From an uncultured Eubacteriales bacterium (GTDB taxonomy: Bacteria; Bacillota; Clostridia; Lachnospirales; CAG-274): a DNA stretch of 33,767 nt. Position numbers and translations under genes: made by a program. Under the pieces are notes generated by a model, which did no database searches, had not been told where the DNA came from, and worked only from the letters and a program-made list of their open reading frames with translations. The stretch spans positions 1 through 33,767 of the forward strand of contig CAJKOJ010000016.1 of NCBI GenBank assembly GCA_905201505.1. The letters are read 5' to 3'. Below, piece by piece: positions 24,640 through 32,006 of the stretch. The first letter of the stretch is position 1. Each line of letters starts with the position of its first letter.

Positions 24640-25877
24640 TTTATATAAGCAAACTATGGAAATTTATTCAAGGTTATGTTATAATTTCAATAAAGGGTTA
24701 TAATATAGAAAGACTTATAAATAAAGCTGTTCAATCTGACATTGCCATTCACAATGTAGAAAAAAGCGGCAATACAGCTGCAATAACTGTTTCTCCTAAA
24801 GATTTTAAAAGCTTTATTAAATTGTGTAAAAAATACAAGTGTAAACCTAAGATTGTTAATAAAAACGGTCTTTTTCGTCTTTTACTCTTTTTAAGACTTA
24901 ATTTCTTATATTTAATCGGTCTTATACTTGCAGTATTTTTAATATATTTTCTTACACAAAGAATATGGATAATAGATATTGCAGGCAATTCGCAGCTTGA
25001 TAAGCTTTCTATACTGACAAGCTGCACTGACAACGGTCTATATGTAGGCTGCAATAAAAAGAAACTTGACTGCAAAAAAGTAGCTGAAAACCTTAAACTG
25101 AAATATAAAAATATTTCATGGATTAATATTAGCTTAAAAGGTACAACTGTACATATTAAGCTTGCAGAGGATAAGCCCGAAATTGTGAGTACAGTTACAA
25201 ACGAGTCAACGAACATCGCCGCTGTTACAGACTGCCAGATTTCATCAATTATCACAACCAAGGGCACACCTCAGGTTAAAAAAAATGATATTGTAAAAGC
25301 AGGAGATATACTAATTTCTGCTAAGCTGCAGCCAAGCGGAATTGAAGAAAATCCTGTAACAGATATTGTATCAGCAAAAGGCACAGTCAGAGGAATTGTA
25401 AAAAGAATATATTCATTTACAGTTCCATATAACGCTAAAGAAAAACAATATACCGGTAAAATAAAAACACAGTATTCAGTTAAATTTTTTAATAAAACTT
25501 TACCCCTTAACAAAGCTGAACCATTTGCTCAAAATGAAAATTCAGAAGAAATAGTACACTTAAAACTGGGAGAAAATTGTCCTCTTCCTATTTTAATATA
25601 TAAAAATATTAACAAAGAATATATGCTTACACCTGTCAAACGAGATTTAAAAACAGCAAAAAAACTTGCAGATAAGCAAATCACAGATCACATTATACAG
25701 GATTATAGTATAGACTCAGACATTCTTTCAGTTAATGTAAAATATAATGAAACAAAATCCTGTTTACAGGTAAGTGCAGAAATAACATCTGATGAAAATA
25801 TAGGTAAAGAAATTCCATACGAAGACTTAGGAGGAAATACATTAAATGGAACAACAGAAAATTCAAATATCAGCTAA
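24636..25877 (+). CDS. yqfD: Sporulation membrane protein YqfD
   Basis: About 413 residues, a normal length for YqfD. The N-terminal half has YVIISIKGYNIERLINKA, then one membrane helix (about 88-106, FLYLIGLILAVFLIYFLT), and a large extracytoplasmic part with DIAGNSQLD and GTPQVKKNDIVKAGDILIS. The start is uncertain: the GTG at 24636 overlaps the yqfC stop as GTGA, while GGAG (24633-24636) overlaps the GTG itself and would better serve a codon near 24645, which is ATA. Coupled reinitiation at GTG is the simplest view. It shares 32 bases with phoH. Confidence 0.9.
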   Translation: MIYISKLWKFIQGYVIISIKGYNIERLINKAVQSDIAIHNVEKSGNTAAITVSPKDFKSFIKLCKKYKCKPKIVNKNGLFRLLLFLRLNFLYLIGLILAVFLIYFLTQRIWIIDIAGNSQLDKLSILTSCTDNGLYVGCNKKKLDCKKVAENLKLKYKNISWINISLKGTTVHIKLAEDKPEIVSTVTNESTNIAAVTDCQISSIITTKGTPQVKKNDIVKAGDILISAKLQPSGIEENPVTDIVSAKGTVRGIVKRIYSFTVPYNAKEKQYTGKIKTQYSVKFFNKTLPLNKAEPFAQNENSEEIVHLKLGENCPLPILIYKNINKEYMLTPVKRDLKTAKKLADKQITDHIIQDYSIDSDILSVNVKYNETKSCLQVSAEITSDENIGKEIPYEDLGGNTLNGTTENSNIS

Positions 25878-26811
25878 TATCATATCAGCCCTTTTTGGCA
25901 GTTTTGATTCAAATATTAAAAAAATCGAATCAGAATTTAATGTTACCATAATAAACAGAGGCGATGATGTAGATATTATTGGAGAGAGCAAAGATATTGA
26001 AAAAGCTGTTAGTGTTATCAATTCATTAATAGGACTTATAGAATCAGGAGAATCTATTGATACTCAAAATATTAATTATATAATTACAGAAACAAACGCA
26101 AATAAAACAGACGAAGTAAATAAATTAAAAGATGATATAATATGTATGACCATTAGCGGCAGAGCATTAAAGCCTAAAACTTTGGGTCAGAAATATTACA
26201 TTGATTCAATTAGAAATAATACAGTTGTTTTTGGTGTTGGTCCTGCCGGTACTGGTAAAACATATCTTGCTATGGCAATGGCTATTACAGCCTTTAAAAA
26301 CGGTGATGTCAACAGAATTATACTTACAAGACCAGCTATTGAAGCCGGCGAAAACCTAGGCTTTCTTCCGGGAGATTTACAGGATAAAGTTGACCCGTAT
26401 TTAAGACCTCTTTATGACGCTCTGTATGAAATAATGGGTGCAGATAATTATATAAAAAATATGGAAAAAGGTGCAATAGAAGTTGCTCCTCTTGCCTATA
26501 TGCGAGGAAGAACGCTTGATAATTCTTTTATAGTATTGGATGAAGCACAAAACACTACCCCCGAACAAATGAAGATGTTTTTAACAAGATTAGGTTATGG
26601 TTCCAAAGCAGTTATAACAGGAGATGTTACGCAAATTGACCTTCCAAAAGGTAAAAAATCAGGTCTTATTGAAGCAGTCAAGATACTTGATAATATAGAA
26701 GGTGTTAAAATATGTACTCTTACCAACAAAGATGTTGTTCGTCATCCATTGGTTCAGAAAATTATATCTGCATATGAAGCCTTTGAAAAGAAAAACAAAA
26801 AAGAGGATTAA
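25846..26811 (+). CDS. PhoH-like ATPase
   Basis: A P-loop ATPase, probably RNA-related; function is not well defined. It has 321 residues, normal length: a KH-like N-terminal part (about 5-65), Walker A GPAGTGKT (132-139), the RPAIEAGENLGFLPGDL segment, and Walker B with VLDEAQN (230-236). GGAGG lies about 11 bases before the ATG, within the end of yqfD. It is followed 2 bp later by ybeY. In Bacillus an HD-domain gene (pgpH/yqfF) stands between these two; here it is missing. Confidence 0.94.
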   Translation: MEQQKIQISANIISALFGSFDSNIKKIESEFNVTIINRGDDVDIIGESKDIEKAVSVINSLIGLIESGESIDTQNINYIITETNANKTDEVNKLKDDIICMTISGRALKPKTLGQKYYIDSIRNNTVVFGVGPAGTGKTYLAMAMAITAFKNGDVNRIILTRPAIEAGENLGFLPGDLQDKVDPYLRPLYDALYEIMGADNYIKNMEKGAIEVAPLAYMRGRTLDNSFIVLDEAQNTTPEQMKMFLTRLGYGSKAVITGDVTQIDLPKGKKSGLIEAVKILDNIEGVKICTLTNKDVVRHPLVQKIISAYEAFEKKNKKED

Positions 26812-26813
26812 AT

Positions 26814-27266
26814 ATGGATGTTTTATTTGAAAATACAACAGATAAAGAAATAAATCAAGAACTTATTAATTCGGTTATTGCAGAAAGCCTTAAATACGAA
26901 GGCATTTCCGACAACTGTGAAATAAGTGTTACAATAGTTGATAATAAAGAAATTCACTCTATAAATCTTAAACACAGAGGGATTGACAGACCAACAGATG
27001 TTCTGTCATTTCCTCTTATAGATTTTGATAAAGAAACTCTTCCTGATGACGGAACTAAAATATATTTAGGTGATATTATAATAAGCATAGAAAAAGCAGC
27101 AGAACAAGCTAAAGAGTACGGACACTCTCTCGAACGGGAAATAGGTTTTCTTACAGCCCACAGTATGCTTCACCTGTTAGGATACGACCACATGACTTCT
27201 GAAGAAGAAAAAATTATGTTTAAAAAACAAGAAGAAATACTTGAAAACCTTAATTTAAGGAGATAA
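26814..27266 (+). CDS. ybeY: Endoribonuclease YbeY, 16S rRNA maturation
   Basis: A metal-dependent RNase needed for 16S rRNA 3'-end processing and late 30S quality control. It has 150 residues. The metal site is H116, H120 and H126 in HSMLHLLGYDH, and the conserved RPTDVLSFP is at 59-67. The start follows phoH by 2 bp with GAGGA upstream. Neighbouring era also acts on 30S maturation. Confidence 0.96.
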   Translation: MDVLFENTTDKEINQELINSVIAESLKYEGISDNCEISVTIVDNKEIHSINLKHRGIDRPTDVLSFPLIDFDKETLPDDGTKIYLGDIIISIEKAAEQAKEYGHSLEREIGFLTAHSMLHLLGYDHMTSEEEKIMFKKQEEILENLNLRR

Positions 27267-27269
27267 ACT

Positions 27270-27653
27270 ATGGATGAAAACAGACAGCTTTATGAAATGG
27301 CATTAAAGGCAAAAGAATACGCTTATGCTCCATATTCAGGATTTAAGGTAGGTGCTGCAGTCCTTACCTCTGATGGTATGGTGTTTTTAGGAAGCAATAT
27401 TGAAAACGCCTCCTACAGTGCAACAATATGTGCAGAAAGAGTTGCCATTGCAAAGGCAGTATCAGAAGATAAAAAAAATATTATAAAACTTGCAATTGCA
27501 TCAGACAGTAATGATTTTACATTTCCATGCGGCGTTTGTCTTCAGGTTATTAATGAGTTTATGCCAAATGGAGAGATTGTATTGGGCAAAGATGAAGAAA
27601 TAAAGGTGTACAAGCTCTCAGAGCTTTTGCCAAATGCCTTTATATTTAAGTAA
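27270..27653 (+). CDS. cdd: Cytidine deaminase
   Basis: Deaminates cytidine and deoxycytidine to uridine compounds in pyrimidine salvage. It has 127 residues, the short tetrameric type. Zinc ligands are C54 in CAER (with proton-shuttling E56) and C87 and C90 in PCGVC. The substrate-binding start is YAPYSGFKVGAA. TTAAGGAGA precedes the ATG; the gap to ybeY is 3 bp. In Bacillus dgkA lies between them; here it does not. The uracil glycosylase gene follows. Confidence 0.97.
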   Translation: MDENRQLYEMALKAKEYAYAPYSGFKVGAAVLTSDGMVFLGSNIENASYSATICAERVAIAKAVSEDKKNIIKLAIASDSNDFTFPCGVCLQVINEFMPNGEIVLGKDEEIKVYKLSELLPNAFIFK

Positions 27654-27665
27654 GGTGATTAATTT

Positions 27666-28229
27666 ATGACATGGGACGAACTAATTTATTGGTGTAACAA
27701 CTGTACAGATTGTGACCTTTGCAAAACAAGACACAATGTAGTTGTCGGCACAGGAGACAGGCACAGCAAAATACTTTTTGTCGGTGAAGGTCCCGGCTAT
27801 TACGAGGATATGCAAGGAGAACCTTTTGTTGGTGCAGCAGGACAACTCCTTGATAAAATGCTTTCTGCTATTAATCTTGACAGGTCACAGGTATATATTG
27901 CAAACATAGTTAAGTGCCGTCCTCCTCAGAACAGAGACCCTCTGCCTGAGGAACAAACGGCCTGTATAAAGTATTTACGCCAGCAATTTAAGCTTATAAG
28001 ACCTCAAATTATAGTATGTCTTGGCAGAATTGCCGCCAAAGCTATAATTGAACCTGATTTTAAAATTACTCGTGACAGAGGCAAATGGTATAATAAAAAA
28101 GGCATAGATATAATAGCTACATATCACCCATCTGCCCTCCTCCGTGACGAAAGCAAAAAACCTGCAGCATGGGAAGACTTTAAACAAATCAGAGATAAAT
28201 TAAAAGAAAATGAAGAAAACGAAAGGTAA
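27666..28229 (+). CDS. Uracil-DNA glycosylase, family 4, iron-sulfur type
   Basis: Removes uracil from DNA. It has 187 residues. Four cysteines fit the [4Fe-4S] cluster of family 4: C16 and C19 (CDLC), C84 (VKCRPP) and C100. Motif A is GEGPGYYED (40-48) and motif B HPSALLR (154-160). The name is based on motifs; related family-5 enzymes and SPO1-type polymerase-like annotations are less likely. It lies between cdd and era, 12 bp after cdd; cdd and this gene together handle uracil that can arise in nucleotides and DNA. Confidence 0.92.
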   Translation: MTWDELIYWCNNCTDCDLCKTRHNVVVGTGDRHSKILFVGEGPGYYEDMQGEPFVGAAGQLLDKMLSAINLDRSQVYIANIVKCRPPQNRDPLPEEQTACIKYLRQQFKLIRPQIIVCLGRIAAKAIIEPDFKITRDRGKWYNKKGIDIIATYHPSALLRDESKKPAAWEDFKQIRDKLKENEENER

Positions 28230-28235
28230 AAACTT

Positions 28236-29141
28236 ATGAACAAAAAATTCCATTCAGGCTTTGTATCATTGATAGGCAGGCCAAATGTAGGTAAATCTAC
28301 ATTAATGAACCTTTTAATCGGTGAAAAAATTTCTATTATTTCAAGTAAACCTCAGACTACAAGAAATAAAATTCAGACTATCTTAACAACAGATAATATG
28401 CAGGTTATTTTTGTGGATACCCCCGGTATACACAAAGCTAAATCAAAACTTGGCGATTATATGGTTAAGAGTGCCGAAACATCATTAAACGATGTTGATA
28501 TAGTTCTCTATCTTGTAGAACCTTATGAAAAAATAAAGGAAAGTGACAAAGCGATACTTGAAAGACTTCAGAAAGTGGAAACACCTGTATTTCTTGTTAT
28601 AAATAAAATTGATACTATTGAAAAGCCTGAACTTCTAAAGGTTATTGAAAGCTATAGCAAGGAGTATAACTTTGCCGAAATAATTCCTCTTTCAGCCCTT
28701 AAAGGCAAAAATCAGGAAACACTTCTTGAAAATATTGAGAAATATTTGCCTGAAGGTCCAAAATATTTTCCTGAAGATATGATTACAGACCAGCCTGAAA
28801 AACAAATTGTATCAGAAATAATAAGAGAAAAAGCTCTTTATCTTTTACAAGATGAAATTCCCCACGGAATTGCCGTTGAAATAACCTCTATGAAACACAG
28901 GAAAGATAAGGATATTATGGATATAGATGCAATTATTTATTGTGAGCGTGACAGTCATAAAGGTATTATAATAGGCAAGCAAGGCAGTATGCTCAAAAAA
29001 ATTGGTTCAAACGCCCGACGTGATATTCAGCGTTTTTTAGGCAGTCAGATTAATTTACAAATATGGATTAAAGTAAAAAAGGATTGGAGAGACAGCGACT
29101 TTCTTTTAAAGAATTTTGGCTATGACTCTAAAAATATTTAA
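28236..29141 (+). CDS. era: GTPase Era
   Basis: A GTPase that binds the 3' end of 16S rRNA and checks 30S assembly. It has 301 residues. G1 GRPNVGKST is at 14-22, G3 DTPGIHKAK and G4 NKID are present, and the C-terminal KH domain has IIGKQGSMLKKIG. The start has AAAGG upstream within the end of the glycosylase gene. Placement with ybeY and recO is classic for Firmicutes. Confidence 0.97.
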   Translation: MNKKFHSGFVSLIGRPNVGKSTLMNLLIGEKISIISSKPQTTRNKIQTILTTDNMQVIFVDTPGIHKAKSKLGDYMVKSAETSLNDVDIVLYLVEPYEKIKESDKAILERLQKVETPVFLVINKIDTIEKPELLKVIESYSKEYNFAEIIPLSALKGKNQETLLENIEKYLPEGPKYFPEDMITDQPEKQIVSEIIREKALYLLQDEIPHGIAVEITSMKHRKDKDIMDIDAIIYCERDSHKGIIIGKQGSMLKKIGSNARRDIQRFLGSQINLQIWIKVKKDWRDSDFLLKNFGYDSKNI

Positions 29142-29233
29142 CAAAAGATAAGTTACACCTTTTGTATTATGAATTATTTTACAGCATAACAAACCGTCAA
29201 TTACAAAAACTAATATCACAAGGAGGAATTCAC

Positions 29234-29365
29234 ATGAATGATTTCTTTTGGTATATGTTTGAAAAAAGCGGCAACATTGACTATTATTTAGCTTATAAAA
29301 AATCAGGTCCATTGGGAGATAACGCAAATGAGTTCAGAGAAAATACGAGGAATAATAATACGTGA
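29234..29365 (+). CDS. yqzL: YqzL-family small protein
   Basis: A 43-residue protein; B. subtilis has the similar 47-residue YqzL between era and recO. The diagnostic start MNDFFWYMFEKSGNIDYYL matches the family pattern (F-W-x-x-F-x-x-x-G-N-I-D-x-Y-L). A longer reading from 29162 is open, but AGGAGG at 29221-29226 decides for the ATG at 29234. Its 3' end overlaps recO by 38 bases. Function is unknown; genome annotation often misses genes of this size. Confidence 0.88.
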   Translation: MNDFFWYMFEKSGNIDYYLAYKKSGPLGDNANEFRENTRNNNT

Positions 29366-29996
29366 AAATTTTTCGGGAGAATCAGATAAATTTCTGACTA
29401 TATTTGCAAAGGACATAGGCAAAATTTCAGTTTTTGCCAGAGGAGCAAGAAATACAAAAAGCAAATTTCTTGCTTCCTCTTCCCTTTTTACTTATGCTGA
29501 TTTTATAATACGTACAGCAACAAAAACACCGACTTTAATTTCTGCTGATGTTATAGAAAGTTTTTATAACTTACGCAGCGACTTATCCTCGGCTTCTTTT
29601 GCTTCTTATTTTGCTGAATTTATAGATAAGTCAATTATTGATAATGTTGCAGATAATAACGCTCTTTTACTTCTTTTAAAATCACTTCAGAAACTTTCGC
29701 ACAATACTTCTGATACAAGATACATAGGCTGTGTATTTCAGCTGCGTCTTTTGGACATTTTGGGCTATAGACCTGATATAGAGGAACTTAAACAATACCC
29801 GTTAAGCGAAATATCAGTTTCAGCAATTGAGTATATATTATCACAGAATATAAATACAGCCTTTTCTGTTATTCTTGACAAAAACTACATAACAGAAATA
29901 GAATTTTTTCTTGAAAAATATATTGCATATCACATTGATATAAAATTTAACAGCTATAAAATTATAAAGAATTTGCTATTGACAAATCAAAATTAA
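29328..29996 (+). CDS. recO: DNA repair protein RecO, short form
   Basis: Loads RecA with RecR in gap repair. It has 222 residues against about 245-260 in relatives. The OB fold is clear (IRGIIIRENFSGESDKFLTIFAKDIGKISVFARGAR), followed by the helical domain with LRLLDILGYRPDIEEL. Where B. subtilis RecO has two CxxC pairs, this protein has none; the segment after GYRPDIEEL is shortened by some 25 residues and continues directly to the C-terminal helices. GGGAG lies before the ATG inside yqzL. The -35 of the riboflavin promoter overlaps its last codons. Confidence 0.92.
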   Translation: MSSEKIRGIIIRENFSGESDKFLTIFAKDIGKISVFARGARNTKSKFLASSSLFTYADFIIRTATKTPTLISADVIESFYNLRSDLSSASFASYFAEFIDKSIIDNVADNNALLLLLKSLQKLSHNTSDTRYIGCVFQLRLLDILGYRPDIEELKQYPLSEISVSAIEYILSQNINTAFSVILDKNYITEIEFFLEKYIAYHIDIKFNSYKIIKNLLLTNQN

Positions 29997-30006
29997 GTGC
30001 TATACT
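29979..30006 (+). promoter_or_regulatory. Sigma-A promoter of the riboflavin operon
   Basis: Consensus TTGACA (29979-29984), a 16-base spacer and TATACT (30001-30006) with an extended TG at 29998-29999. The -35 sits in the final codons of recO. Transcription would begin near 30013 and give a leader of about 280 bases carrying the FMN riboswitch. Confidence 0.85.
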
Positions 30007-30057
30007 GTATTCATAAGTAAAAATTAATATGTAATGTAATAATTTTAATATTATTAC

Positions 30058-30167
30058 AATCTTCAGGGATTTGTGAAATTCAATACCGGCGGTAAAGCCC
30101 GCGAGCCTTTATGGCATGATTCGGTGTAACTCCGAAGCCGACAGTAAAGTCTGGATGTGAGAAGATT
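30058..30167 (+). promoter_or_regulatory. FMN riboswitch (RFN element)
   Basis: The conserved aptamer is complete: P1 arms AATCTTC (30058-30064) and GAAGATT (30161-30167), the TGAAATTC and ACCGGCGGTAAAGCCCGCGA stretch, GATTCGGTGTAACTCCGAAGCCGAC, and AGTAAAGTCTGGATG before the closing arm. It senses FMN and controls the rib genes that follow. Two terminator hairpins downstream indicate transcriptional control. Confidence 0.97.
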
Positions 30168-30185
30168 ATTTGTTATGTCTATTAC

Positions 30186-30213
30186 CCTGAGTTTATTAAA
30201 CTCAGGCTTTTTT
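30186..30213 (+). terminator. First riboswitch terminator
   Basis: Perfect 9-bp stem CCTGAGTTT / AAACTCAGG with an ATT loop, followed by CTTTTTT. A textbook intrinsic terminator 19 bases after the aptamer. Its left side CCCTGA (30185-30190) can alternatively pair with TCAGGG (30063-30068) at the 5' edge of the aptamer. Confidence 0.92.
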
Positions 30214-30240
30214 ATTTAACAATAGATTTATTTTATTACC

Positions 30241-30275
30241 AAAATCCCTGTATTTAAAATACAGGGATTTTTTGT
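30241..30275 (+). terminator. Second hairpin terminator just before ribD
   Basis: A stem of about 12 bp, AAAATCCCTGTA / TACAGGGATTTT, with a short AT loop is followed by TTTGTTTT. It stands 28 bases after the first terminator and ends only a few bases before the ribD ribosome-binding site (AAGGAAGTG). It may terminate transcription again, or hold back translation. Its left arm is complementary over nine bases to 30064-30072 in the aptamer. Confidence 0.8.
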
Positions 30276-30293
30276 TTTAAGGAAGTGATTATA

Positions 30294-31370
30294 TTGAATT
30301 TTATGGAACGTGCCATTGAGCTTGCATTGCTTGGAGCAGGCTATGTATCCCCCAACCCTATGGTAGGTGCTGTAATAGTTAAAAACAACAATATCATAGG
30401 TGAAGGTTATCATCAAAAGTACGGTTCTTCCCATGCCGAAGTAAATGCTTTTTTAAATGCAAAAGAAGATACTGCAGGTGCAGAAATGTATGTTACTCTT
30501 GAACCATGCAGTCACTACGGACACACTCCCCCCTGTGCCAAAGCAATTATTGAACACAAAATAAAAAAAATTTATATAGGCTCTCTTGACCCAAATCCCT
30601 TAGTCTCAGGCAAAGGCATACAAATGCTAAAAAATGCCGGAATAGAAGTTGAAACAGGTATTATGGAAAAAGAATGCAATGCAATTAACCCGATTTTCTT
30701 TAAATATATTAAAACAGGCTTACCTTATGTTGTTTTTAAAACAGCAATGACTTTAGACGGCAAAATTTCCGCTTATTCAGGTGATTCAAAATGGATTACA
30801 AACGAACACTCAAGACAATTGGTTCAAAAGCTCAGACATCAGCTTAAAGGTATAATGGTCGGTATCAATACAGTGATTAAAGACAATCCAAGTCTTACCT
30901 GTCGTCTTGAAAGCGGTATGAGCCCTGTTAAAATTATTGTTGATTCCAACTTAAAAATACCCCTTAATTCTAAGATACTTGATATATCAAAAAGTCATTG
31001 TATTATTGCTGCTGCATCAAATTCAAATCCACAGAAAAAAGCTCTGCTTACTGCAATGGGAATAGAAATTATTGAAACCACTTCCAATGACGGTTATGTC
31101 AATTTAAAAGAATTGATGGCAGAACTGGCTAAAAGAAAAATTGACAGTATACTTTTGGAAGGCGGAGGCACTCTTAATTTTTCAATGCTCTCAAATAATT
31201 TAGTTGACAAGGCATTATTTTTTATAGCCCCAAAAATAATAGGAGGTGCAAATTCTGTGACACCTGTAGAAGGCAAAGGAATATCTGTTATGAATGAAGC
31301 AATAAAACTAAAAAATATTCAGTTTAAAACAATTGAAGATGACATTTTAATATACGGAGATTTGAGGTGA
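30294..31370 (+). CDS. ribD: Bifunctional pyrimidine deaminase / reductase RibD (probable TTG start)
   Basis: Carries out the second and third steps of riboflavin synthesis: deamination and NADPH-dependent ribosyl reduction. It has about 358 residues. The N-terminal deaminase has H47-A-E49 and zinc ligands C72 and C81 (EPCSHYGHTPPC). The C-terminal reductase begins near VVFKTAMTLDGKISA and contains the LEGGGTLNFSML signature. AAGGAAG (30279-30285) lies eight bases before a TTG at 30294, giving the expected start MNFMERAIELA. A GTG at 30285 lies within the ribosome-binding site, and an ATG at 30303 is somewhat far from it. First gene of the rib operon. Confidence 0.95.
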   Translation: MNFMERAIELALLGAGYVSPNPMVGAVIVKNNNIIGEGYHQKYGSSHAEVNAFLNAKEDTAGAEMYVTLEPCSHYGHTPPCAKAIIEHKIKKIYIGSLDPNPLVSGKGIQMLKNAGIEVETGIMEKECNAINPIFFKYIKTGLPYVVFKTAMTLDGKISAYSGDSKWITNEHSRQLVQKLRHQLKGIMVGINTVIKDNPSLTCRLESGMSPVKIIVDSNLKIPLNSKILDISKSHCIIAAASNSNPQKKALLTAMGIEIIETTSNDGYVNLKELMAELAKRKIDSILLEGGGTLNFSMLSNNLVDKALFFIAPKIIGGANSVTPVEGKGISVMNEAIKLKNIQFKTIEDDILIYGDLR

Positions 31371-31374
31371 TATT

Positions 31375-31995
31375 TTGTTTACAGGAATAATTGAAGAAAT
31401 AGGAACTGTTTTAACCCCCTCTGCCCCGTTACAGATAAAAGTACACAAGATAACAGAGGATATACATTTAGGTGACAGCATAGCAGTAAACGGAGTGTGT
31501 CTTACAGTTACTTCATTTACAAATGATACAATTACCCTTGATGTTATGAATGAAACATACAGAAGAACTAATCTGCACAGTCTGAAGACAAAGGATAAAG
31601 TAAATATTGAACGTGCAATGCAATCACAGGGACGTTTTGGCGGTCACATAGTCAGCGGTCACATAGACGGAACTGGAATTCTTTCTGATATATCTGATGA
31701 TGGCATAGCAAAATGGCTTACAATTTCAGCCGACAGCAACATACTTAAATATATTGTTATGAAGGGCTCTGTTGCACTTGACGGTGTAAGTCTTACTGTA
31801 GCTGACCTTAACAGCAATTTTTTTAAAGTATCTGTTATACCACACACACAATTGCAGACAACACTGCTTACAAAACCATTAGGTTCAAAAATAAATATAG
31901 AAACAGATATTATAGCAAAATATATTGAAAAATTTACAACCCCACAAAATAAAAGCAAAATTACACTTGATTTTCTTTCTCAAAACGGTTTTTAG
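31375..31995 (+). CDS. ribE: Riboflavin synthase alpha chain (TTG start)
   Basis: Dismutates two 6,7-dimethyl-8-ribityllumazines to riboflavin; the active form is a trimer. It has 206 residues with two lumazine-binding repeats: MFTGIIEEIG at the start and SGHIDGTGIL near 95-105. The canonical MFTGI start must be the TTG at 31375, since no ATG is nearby; AGGTGA is just upstream and overlaps the ribD stop. Both of the first two rib genes thus appear to use weak start codons. Confidence 0.95.
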   Translation: MFTGIIEEIGTVLTPSAPLQIKVHKITEDIHLGDSIAVNGVCLTVTSFTNDTITLDVMNETYRRTNLHSLKTKDKVNIERAMQSQGRFGGHIVSGHIDGTGILSDISDDGIAKWLTISADSNILKYIVMKGSVALDGVSLTVADLNSNFFKVSVIPHTQLQTTLLTKPLGSKINIETDIIAKYIEKFTTPQNKSKITLDFLSQNGF

Positions 31996-32006
31996 GAGGT
32001 AATATT

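Noticed and set aside
24749..25267. A 172-residue minus-strand frame within yqfD
   Set aside because: Lies wholly inside a recognised gene, with no ribosome-binding site and low-complexity hydrophobic composition.
29141..29165. ACAAAAG...CTTTTGT hairpin after era as a terminator
   Set aside because: The 7-bp stem is almost all A-T, has no T-run after it, and yqzL and recO must be read through.
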